64,000 bases of DNA from positions 744,001 to 808,000 of the forward strand of contig NC_089191.1 of NCBI RefSeq assembly GCF_947507565.1, in the 5' to 3' direction. Each line of letters starts with the position of its first letter. The first letter of the stretch is position 1. Shown here piece after piece: positions 1 through 12,300 of this stretch. The position numbers and the translations under genes were made by a program. Source of the stretch: Oscarella lobularis (lineage: Eukaryota > Porifera > Homoscleromorpha > Homosclerophorida > Oscarellidae). Under the pieces are notes generated by a model. The model had not been told where the DNA came from, made no database searches, and worked only from the letters and a program-made list of their open reading frames with translations.

Positions 1-273
1 TTTCGAATTCTACGAAAGCGAAGCCTCTGTGCTTGCCTGGAGAAGTCGAAACGTACAGTAAGACTTCTCTGGACGCTGCTAGCGCACCTGAGTTGTACTC
101 CAGGGGCATTTGGATGTCCCTAATGTCTCCGAATGGAATGAAGGCGGCGTGAAGGATTTTCTCGTCGACTTCTTCAGCCACGCCACCTTAGAGCGGACTT
201 TTTAATTCCGTTACCAAGGAGATACGACGGGCGAAAACTAACCAACATAGAGCACTCGTTTATTCGCTGGCAT
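1..273 (-). CDS. PPIE: Cyclophilin E (peptidyl-prolyl isomerase E), 5' exons, partial
   Basis: Spliced by eye on the minus strand. Exon 1 is 273-243 ([11 protein letters not shown]), exon 2 is 186-88 and exon 3 starts at 36 and leaves the window. Introns of 56 and 51 bp have GT...AG borders and phases agree. The product begins with an RNA recognition motif: RNP2-like RVLYVGG, then a helix with [19 protein letters not shown], then RNP1-like [11 protein letters not shown]. This is the N-terminal RRM of cyclophilin E, which in animals joins the RRM to a C-terminal cyclophilin domain and acts in nuclear spliceosomal complexes. The isomerase domain lies outside the window, so an RRM-only relative cannot be excluded, but the match to the PPIE start is close. 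It is divergently paired with the SYCP2-like gene. Confidence 0.9.
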
Positions 274-317
274 TTCCACTCAGTTTAGCGTACGCTAGAC
301 CAATCGCTCGTTCTCTC
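274..317. promoter_or_regulatory. Bidirectional start region between PPIE and SYCP2-like gene
   Basis: Only 44 bp separate the PPIE start codon (minus strand, 273) from the inferred SYCP2-like start codon (318). The two transcripts must therefore share or overlap promoter and 5' UTR sequence. No TATA box is evident. The segment is inferred to be regulatory from gene layout alone. Confidence 0.5.
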
Positions 318-3300
318 ATGGAGGAAGATTCGCTGATTTCGGACCATTGTGATGGCCGAGTGCGTTTCAAGCGCAACGGTTTTGTTGTTTCGAAAAGTCG
401 TCTTTAGTTGGAGTCATTGTTTCGTTCGTTATCGAGCAAAGGCGGCGATTTGTTCGCCGAATTGAGTCGAATCGTCGTCGATCGGGAGCAAAAATACAGC
501 AAGCGCTTCAACGACAACTTCCTACGCATTCTCGAAAGGGTAGGAGAGACTAAAAGTATAGAGATCTAAAAAGAAACATTTGGATTTCGTATCTAATTTA
601 AAAATAGGAGGTGTCTTTGCAAAATTCCAAGAACATTCGCGCGCTCGTTGATATCTTGCACGATTTGGCTCAATTTCCGCATCAGCGCCCGCACAGAGGA
701 GGCGGAAAATCGTGTTTTTCGCGATTCATTTCCAACGGCCTTGTGACGAAGCTGAACGACCTCGTGCACGGCACCCATCAATGGAAGAGTTCGAATGCGT
801 TGAAGAAAGTGCTCGATGCAGTGAAGGTATGAGCACGAAACCTTTTCATTTGACGTCATAAATCATGTTCTGAATTTAGATCATAGCCGATTATTCGCTC
901 GATGGTAGAGGCTGGAGATTATTGAGCGCGTGCTTCATTTTTTTTTTGAGGAACGGACGCTGTCGTGTTTGAATACGTGCTTCCTCTTATCGAGCGACTC
1001 TCGCACTGTAAAATTCGGGATCATTTGGCCGCCAAGAAAGTGAGATCTCATGAAAGAAGTGCAGAGTAGAGTGGATATGTATTATATTCAAGGAAGTGAA
1101 CGTGTGTCTTGATATTCTCAGGAGCCGCCACGTCTACATTGAGATCACCAAATCAGTGTACTATACTATGTATATAGGTTTGCCTTCTTTTTGATTGTTT
1201 TTCTTAGTTGTCGACTTGCGTCGAATATGCACGACTTGGGCGGTACGCGATCAAGTGTCTAAATAGTTTTTTTTATTGGGAGTTCTTTCTCTAGATGTCT
1301 ATCTTCAGAAAAGCGTTCTCGAACTGCTCGTTTATTTTCTAAGGACTAAGAACGACATCAAGAGAATAGCTAAGTGTCTATTGAATTCGTCTTTGGCTGC
1401 CAAATTCTTCGCGTTGGGAACGTCAAGACTCGAGAGAACGAGCTTGAACGAGGCAGTGAGTCGTGCTCGCTCTTTTCAGCAATAAATCAAACGTGACCGT
1501 TTTGAAATAGGATCTTATGGAGTTTCTCCTAGATCTCAACAGGAAAACGGCGTCGCGAAAGTACAGGTTCGTCTGCTATATAGGTCGACTGACTCAAAAT
1601 ACTATTGGGAATGATGATGTCTGTGACAGCGTGACTTCGGCCAAGGTGGATAAAGTCAGAATCGTTACTGGCGGAAGTAAAGAGGTAAGTAGTGTTCTTA
1701 TATGTACTACGGGCAAAGAGACTGACCGCCTGAGTATATATATTTTTATACAGTTTACCAAGTATGACTCTTGCTATATAGCCTTTCAATGATGCACACG
1801 TGTATTTCAATTACGGAAGCAAGTCTGTTGTTCTTTATTTCCCAAAGCGCGACGAGGTTTGTTACGCACTCGTTCGACTTCTTTTTTCTTAGTCTAGTGG
1901 TTTTTTATCTATAGCGACATCGGTTTGTCGTCGTCAATGGGTCGGAAGTGACGGATATCCGAAGTCGAGGTATGACTGGTGAAATAGGGATAATCGAGGT
2001 GTATCATTTGTCTTGTACAGATATTATAGACGCGGAAGGCAAACCATATCGCGAAGTGGTTTTATCGTCGTCTGAAACTGAGCAAGTTGCCTTTCTCCTC
2101 TCGCGTAATGGTACGAGAGGTCATCACACCTAAACGATTTTATTTATTTATTTATTTATTTTCGATTCCAGATCGTGTGGGTTCCGTCGTGGAAATTTTC
2201 GATAATATTGAACCGAGCAGAAAAGCGAGAAAAGAAGCGGCAGTTCGAGCGAAATCACTTCCAAACAAGCAAGCGATGGCCTCGAGTGAGATACGAGAAA
2301 AAGAGGAAGGTCAACTGAGAAAGCGAGAGATGATTTCGGCTGGGATACCCGCCAAGCGATACGCCGTCCGTCGGACGATAGAGATTCCCGATTTGGAAGA
2401 TGATGACGGAGACGCGGAGAAGGAGAATTCTCCGCAGCCCTCTCTTCGCGCTCAGCCGCCGCCGCCGCCGCCGACAAAGACTCCTGTTGCGACTGTACGC
2501 GGTCGTCAGCAGGGTTTTCCGTCTCCAAGTCCTCTAAAGCCTTCCGTCAGGCCTTCTCTGAAGTTAAAGAAGAGGGTCTCTTCTTGTTTATGTATGTGAG
2601 TACGTGCGTAAGATACTATGTCGACTATCTCGTACGTAGCCAACGAGGAGCCGGGCGACGACGAAGTGGAGGACGAAGAGACGTCTGAAATGGAGATAGA
2701 CGCCGAGAAGGAGCTACCAGTGGAGTCTTCAATTGGCGAAGAATACGATCTGTCTCTAAACGAGTAAGTCGACGACTCCAATGATAAAGATCATGCATTT
2801 TGAAACGGTGTCTTATTTCAGTCCTATAATGATTCCCGCTTCTACGCAGCACAGTGACGCAAGAGACAACGTTTTTGCGTCTCTTTTGAAAGTGGGTTAA
2901 CCTCTACATTCCTAGGCCTTCAATTTATTATTTAGGTCCGAAGAATTAAAGATTAGGCCTTCAATTTAATATTTAGGTCCTCAGAATTAAAGATTAGGCC
3001 CTCAATTTGATATTTAGGCTCTAAGAATTAAAGATTAGGTTTTCAATTTAATATTTAGGCCCTAAGAATCAAAGATTAGGCCCTTAATTTATTATTTAGG
3101 CTCTAAGAATTAAAGATTAGGCCCTCATTTTATTATTTAGGCTTTAAGAATCAAAGATTAGGCCCTCGATTTATTATTTAGGCTCTTAGAATAAAAGATT
3201 AGGCCCTCATTTTATTATTTAGGACCTGAGAATCAAAGATTAGGCCCTCAATTTATTATTTAGGCTCTAAGAATCAAAGATTAGGCCCTCAATTTATTTC

Positions 3301-6300
3301 TTACGCTCTAAGAATCAAAGATTAGGCCCTCAATTTTTTATTTAGGCTCTAAGAATCAAAGATTAGGCCCTCAATTTATTATTTAGGATCTAAGAATCAA
3401 AGATTAGGTCCTCAATTTATTATTTAGGATCTTAGAATAAAAGATTAGGCTTTCAATTTAATATTTAGGTCCTAAGAATCAAAGATTAGGCCCTCAATTT
3501 ATTATTTAGGCTGTAAGAATCAAAGATTAGGCCCTCAATTTAATATTTAGGTCCTAAGAATCAAAGGTTAGGCCCTCAATTTATTATTTAGGCTCTTAGA
3601 ATAAAAGATTAGACCCTCAAAGTATTATTTAGGCCCTGAGAATCAAAATTAGGCCCTCAATTTATTATTTAGGCTCTAAGAATCAAAGATTAGGCCCTCA
3701 ATTTATTATTTAGGCTGTAAGAATCAAAGATTAGGCCCTCAATTTATTATTTACGCTCTAAGAATCAAAGGTTAAGCCCTCAATTTAATATTTGAGCTCT
3801 AAGAATCAAAGATTAGGCCCTCAATTTATTATTTAAGCCCTAAGAATCTAAGATTAGGACCTCAATTTATTATTTAGTCTCTAAGAATCAAAGATTAGGA
3901 CCTCAATTTATTATTTAGTCTGTAAGAATCAAAGATTAGGCCCTCAATTTATTATTTAGTCTGTAAGAATCAAAGATTAGGCCCTCAATTTATTATTTAG
4001 GCTCTAAGAATCAAAGATTAGGCCCTCAATTTATTATTTAGGATCTTAGAATAAAAGATTAGGCTTTCAATTTAATATTTAGGTCCTAAGAATCAAAGAT
4101 TAGGCCCTCAATTTATTATTTAGGCTCTAAGAATCAAAGATTAGGCCCTCAAATTATTATTTAGGCTCAGAGAATCAAAATTAGGCCCTCAATTTTTTAT
4201 TTAGGCTCTTAGAATCAAAGATTAGGCCCTCAATTTATTATTTAGGGTGTAAGAATCAAAGATTAGGCCCTCAATTTATTATTTACGCTCTAAGAATCAA
4301 AGATTAGGCCCTCAATTTATTGCTTAGGCCCTAAGAATCAAAGATTAGGTCCTCAATTTATTATTTAGGCTCTAAGAATCAAAGATTAGGCCCTCAATTT
4401 ATTATTTAGGTCCTAAGAATCAAAGGTTAGGCCCTCAATTTATTATATAGGCTCTTAGAATAAAAGATTAGACCCTCAAATTATTATTTAGGCCCTGATA
4501 ATCAAAATTATGCCCTCAATTTATTATTTAGGCTCTTAGAATCAAAGATTAGGCCCTCAATTTATTATTTAGGCTCTAAGAATCAAAGATTAGGCCCTCA
4601 ATTTATTATTTAGGATCTTAGAATAAAAGATTAGGCTTTCAATTTAATATTTAGGTCCTAAGAATCAAAGATTAGGCCCTCAATTTATTATTTAGGCTGT
4701 AAGAATCAAAGATTAGGCCCTCAATTTATTATTTACGCTCTAAGAATCAAAGGTTAAGCCCTCAATTTAATATTTGAGCTCTAAGAATCAAAGATTAGGC
4801 CCTCAATTTATTATTTAAGCCCTAAGAATCTAAGATTAGGACCTCAATTTATTATTTAGTCTCTAAGAATCAAAGATTAGGACCTCAATTTATTATTTAG
4901 TCTCTAAGAATCAAAGATTAGGCCCTCAATTTATTATTTAGTCTGTAAGAATCAAAGATTAGGTCCTCAATTTATTATTTAGGCCCTGAGAATCAAAGAT
5001 TGGGCCCTCAATTTATTGTTTAGGCTCTAACAATTAAAGACTAGGCCCTCAATTTATTATTTAGGATCTAATAATCAAAGATTATGCCCTCAATTTATTA
5101 TTTAGGCCCTAAGAATCAAAGATTAGGCCCTCAATTTATTATTTAGGCTCTAAGAATCAAAGATTATGCCCTCAATTTATTATTTACGCTCTAAGAATCA
5201 AAGGTTAAGCCCTCAATTTAATATTTGAGCTCTAAGAATCAAAGATTAGGCCCTCAATTTATTATTTAGGCCCTAAGAATCTAAGATTAGGCCCTCAATT
5301 TATTATTTAGTCTCTAAGAATCAAAGATTAGGCCCTCAATTTATTATTTAGTCTGTAAGAATCAAAGATTAGGCCCTCAATTTATTATTCACGCTCTAAG
5401 AATCAAAGATTAGGCCCTCAATTTATTATTTAGGATCTTAGAATAAAAGATTAGGCTTTCAATTTAATATTTAGGTCCTAAGAGTCAAAGATTAGGCCCT
5501 CAATTTATTATTTAGGCTTTAGGAATCAAAGATTAGGCCCTCAATTTATTATTTAGGCTCTTAGAATCAAAGATTAGGCCCTCAATTTATTATTTAGGCT
5601 CTAAGAATCAAAGATTAGGTCCTCAATTTATTATTTAGGCCCTGAGAATCAAAGATTGGGCCCTCAATTTATTGTTTAGGCTCTAACAATTAAAGACTAG
5701 GCCCTCAATTTATTGTTTAGGCTCTAACAATTAAAGACTAGGCCCTCAATTTATTATTTAGGATCTAATAATCAAAGATTATGCCCTCAATTTATTATTT
5801 AGGCCCTAAGAATCAAAGATTAGGCCCTCAATTTATTATTTAGGCTGTAAGAATCAAATATTAGGCCCTCAATTTATTTTTTACGCTCTAAGAATCAAAG
5901 GTTAAGCCCTCAATTTAATATTTGAGCTCTGAGAATCAAAGATTAGGCCCTCAATTTATTATTTAGGCCCTAAGAATCTAAGATTAGGCCCTCAATTTAT
6001 TATTTAGTCTCTAAGAATCAAAGATTAGGCCCTCAATTTATTATTTAGTCTGTAAGAATCAAAGATTAGGCCCTCAATTTATTATTTACGCTCTAAGAAT
6101 CAAAGATTAGGCCCTCAATTTATTATTTAGGATCTTAGAATAAAAGATTAGGCTTTCAATTTAATATTTAGGTCCTAAGAATCAAAGATTAGGCCCTCAA
6201 TTTATTATTTAGGCTGTAGGAATCAAAGATTTTGCCCTCAATTTATTATTTAGGCTCTTAGAATCAAAGATTAGGCCCTCAATTTATTATTTAGGCTCTA

Positions 6301-9300
6301 AGAATCAAAGTGTAGGCCCTCAATTTATTATTTAGGATCTTAGAATAAAAGATTAGGCTTTCAATTTAATATTTAGGTCCTAAGAATCAAATATTAGGCC
6401 CTCAATTTATTATTTAGGCTGTAAGAATCAAAGATTAGGCCCTCAATTTATTATTTACGCTCTAAGAATCAAAGGTTAAGCCCTCAATTTTATATTTGAG
6501 CTCTAAGAATCAAAGATTAGGCCCTCAATTTATTATTTAGGCTCTAAGAATCTAAGATTAGGCCCTCAATTTATTATTTAGTCTCTAAGAATCAAAGATT
6601 AGGTCCTCAATTTATTATATAGTCTCTTAGAATAAAAGAGTAGACCCTCAAATTTTTATTTAGGCCCTGAGAATCAAAATTATGCCCTCAATTTATTATT
6701 TAGGCTCTTAGAATCAAAGATTAGGCCCTCAATTTATTATTTAGGCTCTAAGAATCAAAGATTAGGCCCTCAATTTATTATTTAGGATCTTAGAATAAAA
6801 GATTAGGCTTTCAATTTAATATTTAGGTCCTAAGAATCAAAGATTAGGCCCTCAATTTATTATTTAGGCTGTAAGAATCAAAGATTAGGCCCTCAATTTA
6901 TTATTTACGCTCTAAGAATCAAAGGTTAAGCCCTCAATTTAATATTTGAGCTCTAAGAATCAAAGATTAGGCCTTCAATTTATTATTTAAGCCCTAAGAA
7001 TCTAAGATTAGGCCCTCAATTTATTATTTAGTCTCTAAGAATCAAAGATTAGGCCCTCAATTTATTATTTAGGCTCTTAGAATAAAAGATTAGACACTCA
7101 AAGTATTATTTAGACTCTGAGAATCAAAATTTGGCCATCAATTTAATATTTAGGCTCTAAAAATCAAAGATTAGGCCCTCAATTTATTATTTAGGATCTT
7201 AGAATAAAGATTAGGCTTTCAATTTAATATTTAGGTCCTCAGAATCAAAGATTATGCCCTAAATTTATTATATAGGCTCTTAGAATAAAAGATTAGACCC
7301 TCAAATTATTATTTAGGCCCTGAGAATCAAAATTATGCCCTCAATTTATTATTTAGGCTCTTAGAATCAAAGATTAGGCCCTCAATTTATTATTTAGGCT
7401 CTAAGAATCAAAGATTAGGCCCTCAATTTATTATTTAGGATCTTAGAATAAAAGATTAGGCTTTCAATTTAATATTGAGGTCTTAAGAATCAAAGATTAG
7501 GCCCTCAATTTATTATTTAGGCTGTAAGAATCAAAGATTAGGCCCTCAATTTATTATTTACGCTCTAAGAATCAAAGGTTAAGCCCTCAATTTAATATTT
7601 GAGCTCTAAGAATCAAAGATTAGGCCCTCAATTTATTATTTAAGCCCTAAGAATCTAAGATTAGGACCTCAATTTATTATTTAGTCTCTAAGAATCAAAG
7701 ATTAGGACCTCAATTTATTATTTAGTCTGTAAGAATCAAAGATTAGGCCCTCAATTTATTATTTAGTCTGTAAGAATCAAAGATTAGGCCCTCAATTTAT
7801 TATTTAGGCTCTAAGAATCAAAGATTAGGCCCTCAATTTATTATTTAGGATCTTAGAATAAAAGATTAGGCTTTCAATTTAATATTTAGGTCCTAAGAAT
7901 CAAAGATTAGGCCCTCAATTTATTATTTAGGCTCTAAGAATCAAAGATTAGGCCCTCAAATTATTATTTAGGCTCAGAGAATCAAAATTAGGCCCTCAAT
8001 TTTTTATTTAGGCTCTTAGAATCAAAGATTAGGCCCTCAATTTATTATTTAGGGTGTAAGAATCAAAGATTAGGCCCTCAATTTATTATTTACGCTCTAA
8101 GAATCAAAGATTAGGCCCTCAATTTATTGCTTAGGCCCTAAGAATCAAAGATTAGGTCCTCAATTTATTATTTAGGCTCTAAGAATCAAAGATTAGGCCC
8201 TCAATTTATTATTTAGGTCCTAAGAATCAAAGGTTAGGCCCTCAATTTATTATATAGGCTCTTAGAATAAAAGATTAGACCCTCAAATTATTATTTAGGC
8301 CCTGATAATCAAAATTATGCCCTCAATTTATTATTTAGGCTCTTAGAATCAAAGATTAGGCCCTCAATTTATTATTTAGGCTCTAAGAATCAAAGATTAG
8401 GCCCTCAATTTATTATTTAGGATCTTAGAATAAAAGATTAGGCTTTCAATTTAATATTTAGGTCCTAAGAATCAAAGATTAGGCCCTCAATTTATTATTT
8501 AGGCTGTAAGAATCAAAGATTAGGCCCTCAATTTATTATTTACGCTCTAAGAATCAAAGGTTAAGCCCTCAATTTAATATTTGAGCTCTAAGAATCAAAG
8601 ATTAGGCCCTCAATTTATTATTTAAGCCCTAAGAATCTAAGATTAGGACCTCAATTTATTATTTAGTCTCTAAGAATCAAAGATTAGGACCTCAATTTAT
8701 TATTTAGTCTCTAAGAATCAAAGATTAGGCCCTCAATTTATTATTTAGTCTGTAAGAATCAAAGATTAGGTCCTCAATTTATTATTTAGGCCCTGAGAAT
8801 CAAAGATTGGGCCCTCAATTTATTGTTTAGGCTCTAACAATTAAAGACTAGGCCCTCAATTTATTATTTAGGATCTAATAATCAAAGATTATGCCCTCAA
8901 TTTATTATTTAGGCCCTAAGAATCAAAGATTAGGCCCTCAATTTATTATTTAGGCTCTAAGAATCAAAGATTATGCCCTCAATTTATTATTTACGCTCTA
9001 AGAATCAAAGGTTAAGCCCTCAATTTAATATTTGAGCTCTAAGAATCAAAGATTAGGCCCTCAATTTATTATTTAGGCCCTAAGAATCTAAGATTAGGCC
9101 CTCAATTTATTATTTAGTCTCTAAGAATCAAAGATTAGGCCCTCAATTTATTATTTAGTCTGTAAGAATCAAAGATTAGGCCCTCAATTTATTATTCACG
9201 CTCTAAGAATCAAAGATTAGGCCCTCAATTTATTATTTAGGATCTTAGAATAAAAGATTAGGCTTTCAATTTAATATTTAGGTCCTAAGAGTCAAAGATT

Positions 9301-12300
9301 AGGCCCTCAATTTATTATTTAGGCTTTAGGAATCAAAGATTAGGCCCTCAATTTATTATTTAGGCTCTTAGAATCAAAGATTAGGCCCTCAATTTATTAT
9401 TTAGGCTCTAAGAATCAAAGATTAGGCCCTCAATTTATTATTTAGGATCTTAGAATAAAAGATTAGGCTTTCAATTTAATATTTAGGTCCTAAGAATCAA
9501 AGATTAGGCCCTCAATTTATTATTTAGGCTGTAAGAATCAAAGATTAGGCCCTCAATTTATTATTTACGCTCTAAGAATCAAAGGTCAAGCCCTCAATTT
9601 AATATTTGAGCTCTAAGAATCAAAGATTAGGCCCTCAATTTATTATTTAGGCCCTAAGAATCTAAGATTAGGCCCTCAATTTATTATTTAGTCTCTAAGA
9701 ATCAAAGATTAGGCCCTCAATTTATTATTTAGTCTTTAAGAATCAAAGATTAGGTCCTCAATTTATTATTTAGGCCCTGAGAATCAAAGATTGGGCCCTC
9801 AATTTATTGTTTATGCTCTAACAATTAAAGACTAGGCCCTCAATTTATTATTTATGATCTAATAATCAAAGATTATGCCCTCAATTTATTATTTAGGCCT
9901 TAAGAATCAAAGATTACGCCCTCAATTTATTATTTAGGCTGTAAGAATCAAAGATTAGGCCATCAATTTATTATTTACGCTCTAAGAATCAAAAGTTAAG
10001 CCCTCAATTTAATATTTGAGCTCTAAGAATCAAAGATTAGGCCCTCAATTTATTATTTAGGCCCTAAGAATCTAAGATTAGACCCTTAATTTATTATTTA
10101 GTCTCTAAGAATCAAAGATTAGGCCCTCAATTTATTATTTAGTCTGTAAGAATCAAAGATTAGGCCCTCAATTTATTATTTACGCTCTAAGAATCAAAGA
10201 TTAGGCCCTCAATTTATTATTTAGGATCTTAGAATAAAAGATTAGGCTTTCAATTTAATATTTAGGTCCTAAGAATCAAAGATTAGGCCCTCAATTTATT
10301 ATTTAGGCTGTAGGAATCAAAGATTTTGCCCTCAATTTATTATTTAGGCTCTTAGAATCAAAGATTAGGCCCTCAATTTATTATTTACGCTCTAAGAATC
10401 AAAGTTTAGGCCCTCAATTTATTATTTAGGATCTTAGAATAAAAGATTAGGCTTTCAATTTAATATTTAGGTCCTAAGAATCAAATATTAGGCCCTCAAT
10501 TTATTATTTAGGCTGTAAGAATCAAAGATTAGGCCCTCAATTTATTATTTACGCTCTAAGAATCAAAGGTTAAGCCCTCAATTTTATATTTGAGCTCTAA
10601 GAATCAAAGATTAGGCCCTCAATTTATTATTTAGGCTCTAAGAATCTAAGATTAGGCCCTCAATTTATTATTTAGTCCCTAAGAATCAAAGATTAGGTCC
10701 TCAATTTATTATATAGTCTCTTAGAATAAAAGAGTAGACCCTCAAATTTTTATTTAGGCCGTGAGAATCAAAATTATGCCCTCAATTTATTATTTAGGCT
10801 CTTAGAATCAAAGATTAGGCCCTCAATTTATTATTTAGGCTCTAAGAATCAAAGATTAGGCCCTCAATTTATTATTTAGGATCTTAGAATAAAAGATTAG
10901 GCTTTCAATTTAATATTTAGGTCCTAAGAATCAAAGATTAGGCCCTCAATTTATTATTTAGGCTGTAAGAATCAAAGATTAGGCCCTCAATTTATTATTT
11001 ACGCTCTAAGAATCAAAGGTTAAGCCCTCAATTTAATATTTGAGCTCTAAGAATCAAAGATTAGGCCTTCAATTTATTATTTAAGCCCTAAGAATCTAAG
11101 ATTAGGCCCTCAATTTATTATTTAGTCTCTAAGAATCAAAGATTAGGCCCTCAATTTATTATTTAGGCTCTTAGAATAAAAGATTAGACACTCAAAGTAT
11201 TATTTAGACTCTGAGAATCAAAATTTGGCCATCAATTTAATATTTAGGCTCTAAAAATCAAAGATTAGGCCCTCAATTTATTATTTAGGATCTTAGAATA
11301 AAGATTAGGCTTTCAATTTAATATTTAGGTCCTCAGAATCAAAGATTATGCCCTAAATTTATTATATAGGCTCTTAGAATAAAAGATTAGACCCTCAAAT
11401 TATTATTTAGGCCCTGAGAATCAAAATTATGCCCTCAATTTATTATTTAGGCTCTTAGAATCAAAGATTAGGCCCTCAATTTATTATTTAGGCTCTAAGA
11501 ATCAAAGATTAGGCCCTCAATTTATTATTTAGGATCTTAGAATAAAAGATTAGGCTTTCAATTTAATATTTAGGTCTTAGGAATCAAAGATTAGGCCCTC
11601 AATTTATTATTTAGGCTGTAAGAATCAAAGATTAGGCCCTCAATTTATTATTTACGCTCTAAGAATCAAAGGTTAAGCCCTCAATTTAATATTTGAGCTC
11701 TAAGAATCAAAGATTAGGCCCTCAATTTATTATTTAAGCCCTAAGAATCTAAGATTAGGACCTCAATTTATTATTTAGTCTCTAAGAATCAAAGATTAGG
11801 ACCTCAATTTATTATTTAGTCTGTAAGAATCAAAGATTAGGCCCTCAATTTATTATTTAAGCCCTAAGAATCTAAGATTAGGACCTCAATTTATTATTTA
11901 GTCTCTAAGAATCAAAGATTAGGACCTCAATTTATTATTTAGTCTCTAAGAATCAAAGATTAGGCCCTCAATTTATTATTTAGTCTGTAAGAATCAAAGA
12001 TTAGGTCCTCAATTTATTATTTAGGCCCTGAGAATCAAAGATTGGGCCCTCAATTTATTGTTTAGGCTCTAACAATTAAAGACTAGGCCCTCAATTTATT
12101 ATTTAGGATCTAATAATCAAAGATTATGCCCTCAATTTATTATTTAGGCCCTAAGAATCAAAGATTAGGCCCTCAATTTATTATTTAGGCTCTAAGAATC
12201 AAAGATTATGCCCTCAATTTATTATTTACGCTCTAAGAATCAAAGGTTAAGCCCTCAATTTAATATTTGAGCTCTAAGAATCAAAGATTAGGCCCTCAAT

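Noticed and set aside
1570..1630. A short intron starting at AG|GTTCGTC near 1569
   Set aside because: Reading through keeps the frame and the SYCP2 alignment (YRFVCYI through KVDKVRIV), so no intron is needed.
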